From an uncultured Bacteroidota bacterium (GTDB lineage: Bacteria; Bacteroidota; Bacteroidia; Chitinophagales; Chitinophagaceae), in contig CAIKOJ010000105.1 in the NCBI GenBank assembly GCA_903829015.1, positions 1 through 53,232 of the forward strand: 53,232 bases of DNA, given 5' to 3'. The number at the start of each line of letters is the position of its first letter. Position 1 is the stretch's first letter. The translations under genes and the position numbers were made by a program. Below the pieces are notes generated by a model that saw nothing but the letters and a program-made list of their open reading frames with translations, was not told the DNA's origin and made no database searches. Shown piece by piece: positions 1 to 7,365 of this stretch.

Positions 1-323
1 ACAATCTTTTTATAGCCATTTTGTACCGCATATATCTCTGCTGCCGAAACCAATATCCTGCCGATTCCCTTGCCTTGAAGCTCTTGGCTCACAGCCATTT
101 GCCTGAGTTTATAAACATCTGCAGCAACACGGTGCAGCATCAGGCAAGCCACTACCACGCCATTTTGCTCTGCAATAAAAATTGTATCCACATGATCATT
201 ACTCAGATCCTCATTTTTTAGCGACATCCCCAACGGTTTGCGCAGCACTTCTTCCCGCAGCTCCCATACCTGAAGGTATTTGGGCGAAGTTGAGTTGATG
301 TATGATATAGTAAGGTTATCCAC
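1..323 (-). CDS. GNAT N-acetyltransferase, partial (C-terminus outside window)
   Basis: Reading the minus strand from a GTG at 323-321 gives an open frame to the window edge (107 complete codons). It contains the GNAT motif A pattern, with MAVSQELQGKGIG followed by a helix, and an N-terminal segment (LREEVLRKPLGM) typical of small acetyltransferases that use acetyl-CoA. The GTG overlaps the TAG stop of the upstream VWA gene by one base (TAGTG), so the two are probably translationally coupled. The GTG start is inferred from that overlap; the next ATG lies inside the conserved N-terminal part. The substrate is unknown and the C-terminal end is missing. Confidence 0.75.
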   Translation of the reverse strand, partial: MDNLTISYINSTSPKYLQVWELREEVLRKPLGMSLKNEDLSNDHVDTIFIAEQNGVVVACLMLHRVAADVYKLRQMAVSQELQGKGIGRILVSAAEIYAVQNGYKKI

Positions 324-2281
324 TAATTTAAGTCGATTTGGGTAACTTCAGTCGCTTTGATCCTAAACAGTTTTACGTATTCAGATGTAGCAGGCTGTCC
401 GGGTCCTTTTGGATAGTGCACCTGATATTCGCCCGGTTGTATCTGCAGGTGCTGGCTTCTTGGATCATTCAGATCGAGTGTATAGAACTGAAGGAATTTA
501 TCACCCAGCCTTTGATAGAGTCTTACTGAGCGTACTTTTCCATCAGAAACAAATTTGGCAAATCCCGGCTGTGGTATACCAATGCCAGATTCCATAAAGT
601 CAAGATCAATATTCTTGATCAGCAGCGGGAAAGTATTGATCTCTACATGGTAATTACCCGACTCATACTTGATCTTCTCTGTACCCTTTTGTTGTTGAAC
701 TCTTCCCTGAGCCTTATTGCGCTCTGTTACAATTGCAGTGAATTCATTAACAGGCCGGTTTGGCGCATCTATGTAGTAAAAATAGAGTGATATAGGCGGA
801 ACTGTTACAAAAAACTTGTTCTTTTTATTCAACTCTACCTTTATATTATTCATTACAAAGCCCGGATTGTCATTAAAAGTGAGCTGGTAGGTGCCGGGTG
901 GTATGCCGGTCTGCGGATCAGGATTACCAACCGGATCAACAGTACGATAGAATTTCTTAACCACCTGCTTTGTAGAGGGGTCTATGAGCATTACCTGGGG
1001 TGTAGTTGGGTAGAACTTGCCTGCACCATTGGTAAAATATACTTCTACAGATGTTTGGTTGTCTTCAACAGTTTCCACCTTCACTTCCTGAACCGGTGGC
1101 TTTTTAGCTATTTCAGGCGGCGGCGCCTTCTCTGCTTTCACAGCAGGTAACGGTGGTACTTGCTTATAGGGATAGGTGCGGTCTTCAATTACAAATATCA
1201 CATTAAATTGTTTGGGCGCAACTGGTTTCAGTTTCGCAATCTTCTCATCACGCGGTGCAACCGGCGTATCAATTTTTACAGCAGGTAATTTAGTTGTTAC
1301 TTCTACCGACTCCAATCTTACAACTGTCGCTTTAGTATTGAATGACCTGAGCTGCGCAAGCGGAACATCATTGGCAACCGATTTCGGGCGCGCAGGTAGC
1401 GTATCAATTTTTACCTGGGGAAGTTTGATTCCCGGATCAACAGGTTTGAGTTCAACCTGCGGCCGGGGAATTCTGATCACTGTGAGTCCTGATTCCGTAA
1501 TAGTGCTTAATTTATCAGAAGGTGGCGGCGCCCATGGTTTCTTGGCAGGGGGGGTGTTCACCTTCATTACACTTGGTGCTCTTGCAGCAATTTCATTGTA
1601 ATCAACTTTCGAAATCTTTATGAGCGGCCTGAATGCATTGACTATGGTCATTACAGCACCCGGCATTTCAGCGTCTTTGGTCACCTGCAAAAAATCGCCC
1701 ATGCATGAGTAAACGGCTTTCAAAGAGGGATCGTTCTCAAGGCTCACCACATATGGCTTAAAAAACACTTTACTCTTTATGAGTGTTTTCATCACCTCAC
1801 ATAAGTCGCCTCCACAGCTTTCGCCACCGTCAGTAATAAGTATTATGCTGTATGCATGATGCTCCTCATCCAGTATATCTTTATTGGCCGCCTCTTTCAG
1901 GGAATAAGCGATAGGTGTAACACCCAGCGGACGGATATCCAATAAGCGCAGATACATCTGCGAACGGTTGTCTGTGCTGAATGCTACTTCATTTCTGGTG
2001 TCGTAACAATCATTTTCAGGCACTGTATGCTGGTGTCCGAATACCCTCAGTCCGAACTGAACCTGAGGATTCACAGCATATACACTGTCTATCAGCCGCA
2101 TGATAAGGTCGGTTGCAGCTTTGTATTTTTCTTTACCACCACCCCACGGCAGTGTCATACTCGATGATTCGTCCAATAGAATAAGTATGCGGGATTGCAT
2201 GTACTCACCTGCCAGCTGAGCAGTACTAGTGCCAGTAACAAAAACACATAATAAAATAAATACAAACCGCTTTATCCGCAT
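323..2281 (-). CDS. Secreted von Willebrand factor A (VWA) domain protein
   Basis: A 652-residue protein with an N-terminal signal peptide ending near TSTAQ. A VWA domain follows at about residues 30-210. The MIDAS metal site is visible as DESSS near residue 37, with a threonine in the VTPIAYS segment and an acidic DGGE loop. After it come a proline- and lysine-rich linker (about 230-420) and a beta-rich C-terminal half. I chose the ATG at 2281; a GTG three codons upstream is also open. VWA domains bind protein ligands through a divalent cation; this one should act in the periplasm or at the surface. No MoxR-type ATPase is nearby. The downstream acetyltransferase start overlaps its stop. Confidence 0.8.
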   Translation of the reverse strand: MRIKRFVFILLCVFVTGTSTAQLAGEYMQSRILILLDESSSMTLPWGGGKEKYKAATDLIMRLIDSVYAVNPQVQFGLRVFGHQHTVPENDCYDTRNEVAFSTDNRSQMYLRLLDIRPLGVTPIAYSLKEAANKDILDEEHHAYSIILITDGGESCGGDLCEVMKTLIKSKVFFKPYVVSLENDPSLKAVYSCMGDFLQVTKDAEMPGAVMTIVNAFRPLIKISKVDYNEIAARAPSVMKVNTPPAKKPWAPPPSDKLSTITESGLTVIRIPRPQVELKPVDPGIKLPQVKIDTLPARPKSVANDVPLAQLRSFNTKATVVRLESVEVTTKLPAVKIDTPVAPRDEKIAKLKPVAPKQFNVIFVIEDRTYPYKQVPPLPAVKAEKAPPPEIAKKPPVQEVKVETVEDNQTSVEVYFTNGAGKFYPTTPQVMLIDPSTKQVVKKFYRTVDPVGNPDPQTGIPPGTYQLTFNDNPGFVMNNIKVELNKKNKFFVTVPPISLYFYYIDAPNRPVNEFTAIVTERNKAQGRVQQQKGTEKIKYESGNYHVEINTFPLLIKNIDLDFMESGIGIPQPGFAKFVSDGKVRSVRLYQRLGDKFLQFYTLDLNDPRSQHLQIQPGEYQVHYPKGPGQPATSEYVKLFRIKATEVTQIDLN

Positions 2282-2339
2282 GAAACGCACCTTGGTTACA
2301 AACCTACATTAAAATGTACGATTTTGAAATTGAAAGGTG

Positions 2340-2347
2340 CAAATATA
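2340..2347 (-). promoter_or_regulatory. Putative -7 box (TATATTTG) for the VWA gene
   Basis: On the minus strand TATATTTG matches the Bacteroidota -7 consensus TAnnTTTG, about 59 nt upstream of the VWA start codon. No convincing -33 element is seen. It lies in the divergent gap shared with the photolyase gene. Confidence 0.45.
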
Positions 2348-2452
2348 TTGACAAAAAACGGTTGTTATTTTCGTTGTCCGATTTTTGACCATTAAGAGGC
2401 GCATGTGTAGTATAAAAAGAATAGTATTGCAGTTGCTATAGAGCGTGATTTT

Positions 2453-3760
2453 ATGACCCAGCAAATTTCAGTTTTTTGGTTTCGCCGCGACCTTCGGCTC
2501 GATGACAATGCAGGTTTGTACCATGCTTTAACATCGGGCCATATGGTACTACCTGTATTTATATTCGATACCGATATTCTTGATGCTCTGAAGAATAAGC
2601 AGGATGGTCGCGTAGAATTTATTCATCAGGCAATTAGTAAGATACAACAGCAGCTTACAGCATTAGACAGCACACTTTATGTTGCCTGCGGCAAGCCGAT
2701 CGACATATACAAACAACTCACGACCCAATATAATATTGCTGCAGTATTTACCAACCACGACTATGAACCTTACGCCCAGAAAAGAGATAACGATATCAAA
2801 TCAATGCTTGCCGAAAAAGGCATACCGTTGCACACCTTCAAAGACCAGGTAATATTTGAAAAGAATGAAGTAGTTAAGGACAACAACGAGCCCTACACCG
2901 TTTTCACTCCGTACAGCAGAAAGTGGAAAGAGAAAATGGGGTCGCAGCCTTTTGTTACATATGATTCCCTTTCGCTGCAAAGCAATTTTATGCAATCAGC
3001 GCCAAGGCATATTCCCACGCTCAGCGAAATTGGATTCGAAAAAACCGGAATTCATTTTTCAGTTCCGGTTCTTGATGAACATGTTGCCGCCAGTTACGAC
3101 AAGACCCGCGACTATCCGGCTGTGAATGGAACAACACGTATGAGCGTGCATTTGAGATTTGGCACCGTTAGTATCAGGCAACTGGCAAATAGTGTGGCTG
3201 CACTAAACGGAACACTTTTGAATGAATTGATCTGGCGGGAATTTTACCAGATGATCCTGTGGCATTTTCCCTACGTGGTGAACGGTTCGTTTAAGAAACA
3301 ATACGACAATATTGTCTGGAGAAATAACGAACAGGAATTTGAAAAATGGTGCAAGGGCAAAACCGGTTACCCGATAGTAGATGCTGGTATGCGTGAGCTG
3401 AATACAACAGGTTTTATGCATAACCGTGTACGGATGGTCACAGCGAGTTTTCTTACAAAACACCTGCTGATAGACTGGCGGTGGGGTGAGGCATATTTTG
3501 CGGAAAAGCTAATGGACTTTGATCTTGCGGCCAACAACGGAGGCTGGCAATGGGCAGCGGGCAGTGGATGCGATGCCGCTCCTTATTTCAGAATATTCAA
3601 TCCTTATCTGCAGACACAAAAGTTTGACCCCGAACTGAAGTATGTAAAAAAATGGGTACCTGAATTTGAAACCCTCGAATATCAGCGGCCTGTAGTAGAT
3701 CACGCCATTGCCCGCGACAGGTGCCTGAAAGTTTACAAGCAGGCACTGAATAAAGAATAG
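2453..3760 (+). CDS. phrB: Deoxyribodipyrimidine photolyase (cryptochrome/photolyase family)
   Basis: A 435-residue flavoprotein that uses light to split UV-induced pyrimidine dimers. The N-terminal Rossmann domain starts with FWFRRDLRLDDN, the usual antenna-chromophore domain signature. The C-terminal FAD domain shows TRMSVHLRFGTVSIRQL, WREFYQMILW, GYPIVDAGMREL, MHNRVRM and the strongly conserved block NNGGWQWAAGSGCDAAPYFR. Length fits class I CPD photolyases; a (6-4) or cryptochrome role is less likely. The gene is divergent from the VWA gene and is followed by a perfect hairpin, so it is probably transcribed alone. Confidence 0.95.
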   Translation: MTQQISVFWFRRDLRLDDNAGLYHALTSGHMVLPVFIFDTDILDALKNKQDGRVEFIHQAISKIQQQLTALDSTLYVACGKPIDIYKQLTTQYNIAAVFTNHDYEPYAQKRDNDIKSMLAEKGIPLHTFKDQVIFEKNEVVKDNNEPYTVFTPYSRKWKEKMGSQPFVTYDSLSLQSNFMQSAPRHIPTLSEIGFEKTGIHFSVPVLDEHVAASYDKTRDYPAVNGTTRMSVHLRFGTVSIRQLANSVAALNGTLLNELIWREFYQMILWHFPYVVNGSFKKQYDNIVWRNNEQEFEKWCKGKTGYPIVDAGMRELNTTGFMHNRVRMVTASFLTKHLLIDWRWGEAYFAEKLMDFDLAANNGGWQWAAGSGCDAAPYFRIFNPYLQTQKFDPELKYVKKWVPEFETLEYQRPVVDHAIARDRCLKVYKQALNKE

Positions 3761-3782
3761 CCACTTGTAAGAGGGAAATAAA

Positions 3783-3816
3783 GACGATGTTCACTGCAAC
3801 TGTTGTGAACATCGTC
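3783..3816. terminator. Perfect 12-bp hairpin after photolyase
   Basis: GACGATGTTCAC (3783-3794) pairs with GTGAACATCGTC (3805-3816) around a 10-nt loop. It sits 23 nt after the photolyase stop and faces the end of the minus-strand Mu-like cassette, so it may stop transcription from both sides. No strong T-run follows. Confidence 0.5.
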
Positions 3817-3871
3817 CGGTAAAATTACACACACGATAACATGACTAAAACCATGCCACAGCAGCAGGTGA

Positions 3872-3994
3872 TCATATAAACAACGACAACAACGTTGCCA
3901 GAATACCTTGCTTCTTTTGCTTTATTTTCCTTGGCTCAGCATGTTCAATGAATGCTAGAAGTAGTGCTCGTTTTTGCTCTTTCCGGGTTTTCAT
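3872..3994 (-). CDS. Small basic ORF at the end of the Mu-like cassette (40 aa)
   Basis: An ATG-initiated frame of 40 residues beginning MKTRKEQKRALLLAFIE and ending in a hydrophobic stretch LATLLSLFI. It lies 38 nt after the Gam-like gene on the same strand. It is lysine/arginine-rich in its first 30 residues. I do not recognise a family. It could be a real small phage-type protein or a chance frame; only its position and plausible composition support it. Confidence 0.3.
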   Translation of the reverse strand: MKTRKEQKRALLLAFIEHAEPRKIKQKKQGILATLLSLFI

Positions 3995-4032
3995 ACAATA
4001 GTGTATTTAAAATTAAACTATTAATTTTAGAA

Positions 4033-4545
4033 TCAAGCTGCTTTCTTTGCTTCCAGATAAAATAATTCATCCTGTACTATATATATGCCCAGTTCTACCA
4101 GAACCGGAGCTACAGATTCTTTGTACCTGTCTGCCAGCAACAGGTCTTTCGCAGGTTCTTCAGTAATGCGTATATATTCCGGCAGTTTTTCTTTGAGCTG
4201 CACTACCACATCATTCCAGTTATTGCCCTTTGCTGTTCGCAACCGTGGTGTACCCAGCCTGAAACCTGCTATGCCATGTGTGCAGCCTATGCTCCGGCGC
4301 TTACTGAATAACTTACTCTTATTGTTAACGCAGTAGTTCTGCGCAATTTCAAAAGCATTTTGCTTTCCCTGTTGCAGTAATTTTAGTTCGCCTTCAAATT
4401 GCGACATGAGCTCATTTACTTCAATGTTGATGATCTGATTGATCTCTAGTTCTCTCTTCTCTGCCTGCGCATACAATGTCACTGCGTTTTCAAACGCATC
4501 ATTCGTTATTTCCTCTTTTTGTTTCTTTGCATTTCTTGTTTTCAT
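4033..4545 (-). CDS. gam: Mu Gam-like host-nuclease inhibitor protein
   Basis: A 170-residue protein resembling phage Mu Gam, a Ku-like DNA-end-binding protein that shields linear phage DNA from exonucleases. The N-terminal half is a long charged helix (about residues 15-65, rich in E/K/Q). The second half has the conserved pattern with GTPRLRTAKGNNWNDVVVQL and a C-terminal GIYIVQDELFYLEAK strand. I prefer the ATG at 4545 (MKTRNAKKQKEE); an ATG at 4587 would add 14 hydrophobic residues not expected in the family. It is third in the cassette, after the MuB-like and DnaA-like genes, the kind of position Gam takes in transposable phages. Confidence 0.7.
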   Translation of the reverse strand: MKTRNAKKQKEEITNDAFENAVTLYAQAEKRELEINQIINIEVNELMSQFEGELKLLQQGKQNAFEIAQNYCVNNKSKLFSKRRSIGCTHGIAGFRLGTPRLRTAKGNNWNDVVVQLKEKLPEYIRITEEPAKDLLLADRYKESVAPVLVELGIYIVQDELFYLEAKKAA

Positions 4546-4610
4546 AAAAATGGTGTTGATCGTTAATATTATTCCCGCAAAATTCATGCCTTGTTTATTC
4601 TCAATCTATG

Positions 4611-5072
4611 TTATGCACTCGCGGCAGATAACCTGCCCAATTCTGGTTTGTTGAGCCATTGATTTACTGCGTTTAATGCTGTCTGATATTTTACCATAAA
4701 TCTGGTATCAGCGGTATAGATAAGATTGTTGGCTCTCACCAGTCCACTGATCACAGTTGAATGATCCATACCACCAAAAAGCGCAGCTATCTGGTGCAGG
4801 GTGATTGCCGGAAAATGAACCCTTAAAAAATACGCTCCAAGAAACCTCAGTTCAGCTATATCTCTTTCCCTGGATCTCTTAGTGAAGCACTCGTAACTCA
4901 TGTTCAGTGAGAGTGCAATTTTCTGTAGCATTTTCTCAGGGGTATTCAGCGGATCCTGGCTGGACCGTAACATAATTGATACTCCTATACCTGTTTTAAA
5001 CTTAATTCTTTGCTGTGCCATGCGAACAATGTTCCTCGTTGTTCTATTGTTGGCTACCGGACTATATTTCAT
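4611..5072 (-). CDS. DnaA domain IV-like DNA-binding protein
   Basis: A 153-residue protein whose C-terminal part (about residues 68-135) matches the DnaA domain IV helix-turn-helix. SRERDIAELRFLGAYFLR is followed by LHQIAALFGGMDHSTV, which carries the GGxDHSTV signature that reads the DnaA box in replication initiators. There is no AAA+ ATPase domain, so it is not the chromosomal DnaA. Free-standing copies of this domain occur in transposable phages of Bacteroidota (from memory). It lies 64 nt downstream of the MuB-like ATPase and 65 nt before the chosen Gam start, on the same strand. A role in recognising phage DNA sites is inferred. Confidence 0.7.
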   Translation of the reverse strand: MKYSPVANNRTTRNIVRMAQQRIKFKTGIGVSIMLRSSQDPLNTPEKMLQKIALSLNMSYECFTKRSRERDIAELRFLGAYFLRVHFPAITLHQIAALFGGMDHSTVISGLVRANNLIYTADTRFMVKYQTALNAVNQWLNKPELGRLSAASA

Positions 5073-5136
5073 AACTATTTATTTTTCGCTCTGATTGACT
5101 TATTTCTTCCTTCGTAAAATCTGTAATGATCTTCCT

Positions 5137-5718
5137 TTATGCAGCTATATCGTATGCAGTATATTGTGTGATCAGCCTGGCTGCTTTATGCAAATTGTTT
5201 TGGCTATCCTCAACTATCTGCTGCAGCCATTCGTCTTTAACTATACCATTGGCGCGGCACACCAGCTCTATATCTCTCGGACCCGGACTGAGCAAGGTGA
5301 TGAAACGGCTGCCAATGCTTTTATAGATCTCTTCGAATCCGGGTTTATGCTGATTGATTCCTTCCAGGATCCGGGTACGCAACTTTTCACCGCCTATCAA
5401 TACGATACCTGCCTTTCCCGAAATACTATTTGCAAGCATCACCAGCAGGTGCAGCACCCTGTCTTTGAGCAGATGAGCATCATCAACTATCAGCAGCGAT
5501 GCTTCCATACCCTTCATATAATCTGTAAACAATTGAAGCATTTCGGGTACTGTTCCTTTGGTACTGATGCCCGCAGACGTGAGCAGTATTTTCATAAATG
5601 AACTTCTGTTCAGTTCTTCATTACCGGCGATATAGTAGGTATTCTCGTGTTCACGTATGTACTGGCCGGCAGTATATGTTTTGCCAATTCCTTCTGCCAT
5701 AGCAATTCCGTAAGTCAT
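5137..5718 (-). CDS. MuB-like AAA+ ATPase, ATPase-domain fragment after an in-frame TAG
   Basis: A 193-residue frame homologous to MuB/TniB-type ATPases, which bind DNA and deliver target to a DDE transposase. Walker A is AEGIGKTYT near residue 8, with Met where Gly or Ala usually opens the P-loop. Walker B is SLLIVDDAH, and a sensor-like VLIGG segment follows. The frame is the same as that of the upstream HTH ORF: after its TAG stop come CAA TAT GCT and then this ATG, so both are pieces of one gene of about 284 codons. As a separate protein it would start almost inside the P-loop, which argues that it is a broken gene. C-terminal helices of the AAA+ lid are present. Confidence 0.7.
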   Translation of the reverse strand: MTYGIAMAEGIGKTYTAGQYIREHENTYYIAGNEELNRSSFMKILLTSAGISTKGTVPEMLQLFTDYMKGMEASLLIVDDAHLLKDRVLHLLVMLANSISGKAGIVLIGGEKLRTRILEGINQHKPGFEEIYKSIGSRFITLLSPGPRDIELVCRANGIVKDEWLQQIVEDSQNNLHKAARLITQYTAYDIAA

Positions 5719-5727
5719 AGCATATTG

Positions 5728-5988
5728 CTATGCATCACTGAAAAGAATTCTCAACAATAGGTAAGCATTAGTATCTGCGGTTTGCCAGTCGCCGCAATAA
5801 AACCCTACCTGCCTTGCAATATTGTTCCACATGCGGTCACTTAAAATATCCCAGTTATTGTTCTTTATGTGAGAAATAGTAGCATTGCTCACGCCATCTA
5901 ATGATGCCGCTGCCCCTGACTGGGTATCAAATTTCCCTACGTACCGCATCAAAGCATCCTGCACTTGTTTTTTCTGTTCGTTTGTCAT
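5728..5988 (-). CDS. MuB-like N-terminal HTH domain fragment, ends at amber codon
   Basis: An 86-residue frame, starting at the ATG at 5988 (MTNEQKKQVQDAL), that matches the DNA-binding N-terminus of MuB-like ATPases. The helix-turn-helix is visible in SGAAASLDGVSNATISHI and is followed by the conserved SDRMWNNIARQVGF segment. A GTG start at 6054 would add 22 residues that do not look like the family. The protein normally runs on into the ATPase domain; here it stops at TAG (5730-5728) after ILFSDA, and the downstream frame continues without a shift. A CAG to TAG change is the simplest explanation, since Gln fits this position in the linker. Confidence 0.65.
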   Translation of the reverse strand: MTNEQKKQVQDALMRYVGKFDTQSGAAASLDGVSNATISHIKNNNWDILSDRMWNNIARQVGFYCGDWQTADTNAYLLLRILFSDA

Positions 5989-6106
5989 ATATCTAAATTT
6001 TGAGGTTACTGATGGTGTTTGGGGGTTAGTATTATAAGACAACTTATTTGGCACAAATGATTATTTTATGTATTTTTGATCATTGCTTTTATTAAGTTTA
6101 GAACAC

Positions 6107-6137
6107 AAAGATATTCCAATTTAATTGTAATTTCCAA
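6107..6137 (-). promoter_or_regulatory. Promoter of the Mu-like early cassette
   Basis: On the minus strand TTG (6137-6135) is followed after 20 nt by TATCTTTG (6114-6107), a good match to the Bacteroidota TTG-N19-TAnnTTTG promoter. The -33 part lies inside the dyad at 6131-6149, where a repressor could block it. Confidence 0.5.
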
Positions 6138-6149
6138 ATTTTGTGGAAA
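6131..6149. promoter_or_regulatory. Putative repressor operator (dyad TTTCCA-N7-TGGAAA)
   Basis: Perfect 6-bp arms TTTCCA and TGGAAA are separated by 7 nt in the divergent gap between the repressor and the MuB-like gene. The dyad overlaps the -33 element of the early promoter and lies just upstream of the repressor's own -7 box (TAAGTTTG, 6158-6165). A binding site for the adjacent S24 repressor is inferred. Confidence 0.4.
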
Positions 6150-6157
6150 AATATTCT

Positions 6158-6165
6158 TAAGTTTG
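6158..6165 (+). promoter_or_regulatory. -7 box (TAAGTTTG) of the repressor gene
   Basis: TAAGTTTG matches TAnnTTTG and ends 4 nt before the repressor ATG. The transcript would therefore be nearly leaderless. No -33 element is found at the standard spacing. Confidence 0.45.
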
Positions 6166-6169
6166 CATC

Positions 6170-6979
6170 ATGCATTTATCAACAAATTTACGTTTTCTTC
6201 GGAAGAAAGTAGGCAAAACGCAAGGTGGGCTTAGCGTTGACCTGAATATTGGGCGCACTACTATAGCAAATTACGAGGCTGGACTCAGCGAGCCCAACCT
6301 TGAAAATTTGATCACTTTTTCCAAATATTTTGGAATTTCTTTGGATGAGCTTCTGTCAAAAAATATGGAAGATATGGCTTCCTCAGAAAAAGATATGATG
6401 CTCAGGGGTGCGTTTGCTCCGGTACAGAAGAATTTCTATAGCAACATACCGCGTATTATTACGGTAGATAACAGTGGTAACGACAACATTATATACGTAC
6501 CGGTGAAAGCGAGGGCGGGGTACCTATCTGGATACGGTGATGCAGAGTTTATTGAAACACTGCCCACATTCAGATTACCTGGCCTCAACAATGCCACCTA
6601 CCGGATGTTTGAAGTGGATGGACCTTCTATGGCGCCCAATGTGCTGCATGGCGACCGCATAATAGGCGAGTATATAGATGCCCTTGACAAAATAAGAGAT
6701 AACAGGGTGTATGTAATAGTACACAAAGGAGGTGTAGCCGTGAAAAGAGTGATCAACCGGCTAGAGGAAAGAGGCAAGATCTACCTGAAATCAGATACCA
6801 TTGCCCATCGGCACGAGTTTCCTACCATAGAGATCGACCCTGAAGATATAAATGAAGTATGGTATGGTCGTATGAAGATCAGCAGTGATTTCACTGAGCC
6901 TGCCGAAGTGTACCACCGCATAGCAGATCTGGAAACAGATGTAATGGAGATGAAAAGGATGATACAAAAGGGCGAATAG
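6170..6979 (+). CDS. XRE-S24 phage-type repressor (LexA/CI-like)
   Basis: A 269-residue regulator. The N-terminal XRE helix-turn-helix spans about residues 5-62 (FLRKKVGKTQGGLSVDL, then TTIANYEAGLSEPNLENL). The C-terminal S24 domain (about 115-225) has the serine in VDGPSMAPN and the general-base lysine in GVAVKRV. A possible Ala-Gly self-cleavage site is in KARAGYLSG. Such repressors hold phage early genes off and cleave themselves when RecA is activated by DNA damage. The gene is divergent from the Mu-like cassette, as c is from the early operon in Mu. It ends with a charged helical tail. It stops 8 nt from the convergent acetyltransferase. Confidence 0.85.
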   Translation: MHLSTNLRFLRKKVGKTQGGLSVDLNIGRTTIANYEAGLSEPNLENLITFSKYFGISLDELLSKNMEDMASSEKDMMLRGAFAPVQKNFYSNIPRIITVDNSGNDNIIYVPVKARAGYLSGYGDAEFIETLPTFRLPGLNNATYRMFEVDGPSMAPNVLHGDRIIGEYIDALDKIRDNRVYVIVHKGGVAVKRVINRLEERGKIYLKSDTIAHRHEFPTIEIDPEDINEVWYGRMKISSDFTEPAEVYHRIADLETDVMEMKRMIQKGE

Positions 6980-6987
6980 CCTTAAGC

Positions 6988-7296
6988 TCAATTCCTGCTT
7001 TGTTTTTCGATTATGTCGTCGTATTCCCGATGAGATTCCAGGTATTTTGCCACAAACGGGCAGTATACTACCGCTTTCAGATTCTGTGCGCGTACATATT
7101 CCAGCACATATTTAACCAATACCGCACCTACACCTTTGCCACGCTGCGAGGCTGGCACCAGGGTGTGCATCAATACCATATTGCCTTTCAGCCAGCGGTA
7201 CGTTAGCCGGGCATATTCGCCATCGGGCAAGGCTATTTCAAAGCAAAATTCCTTTTTATTGTTTACTACTTCCATTTTCCCTTCTGTATTGATCAT
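6988..7296 (-). CDS. Small GNAT-like acetyltransferase (YjdJ-type)
   Basis: A 102-residue protein of the compact Gcn5-related family. The acetyl-CoA motif RGKGVGAVLVKYVLEY is preceded by the core strand MVLMHTLVPAS, and VVYCPFVAKYLESH matches the conserved C-terminal CPYVxxYxxxH block. The family is widespread and its substrates are poorly known. A second ATG at 7275 (MEVVNNK), preceded by AGAAGGG, could be the true start. It is convergent with the repressor, only 8 nt apart, which leaves no room for a phage end between them. Confidence 0.8.
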   Translation of the reverse strand: MINTEGKMEVVNNKKEFCFEIALPDGEYARLTYRWLKGNMVLMHTLVPASQRGKGVGAVLVKYVLEYVRAQNLKAVVYCPFVAKYLESHREYDDIIEKQSRN

Positions 7297-7311
7297 GAAT
7301 TACAAACAAAA

Positions 7312-7339
7312 ATACGGTATGGTTTTCACCATACCGTAT
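7312..7339 (-). terminator. Intrinsic terminator of yceI
   Basis: ATACGGTATGG and CCATACCGTAT form a perfect 11-bp stem with a 6-nt loop. Read on the minus strand it is followed by a T-rich run, the classic form. It ends the YceI transcript and separates it from the acetyltransferase gene. Confidence 0.75.
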
Positions 7340-7365
7340 CCCACTTATCCTCACACTTTATTAGC

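Noticed and set aside
1176-1601. Long open frame on the plus strand inside the VWA gene
   Set aside because: Antisense to the Pro-rich linker of a well-supported gene; low-complexity composition explains the lack of stops.
4611-5072. Chromosomal dnaA or replication origin
   Set aside because: Only domain IV is present and no cluster of DnaA boxes was seen around it.
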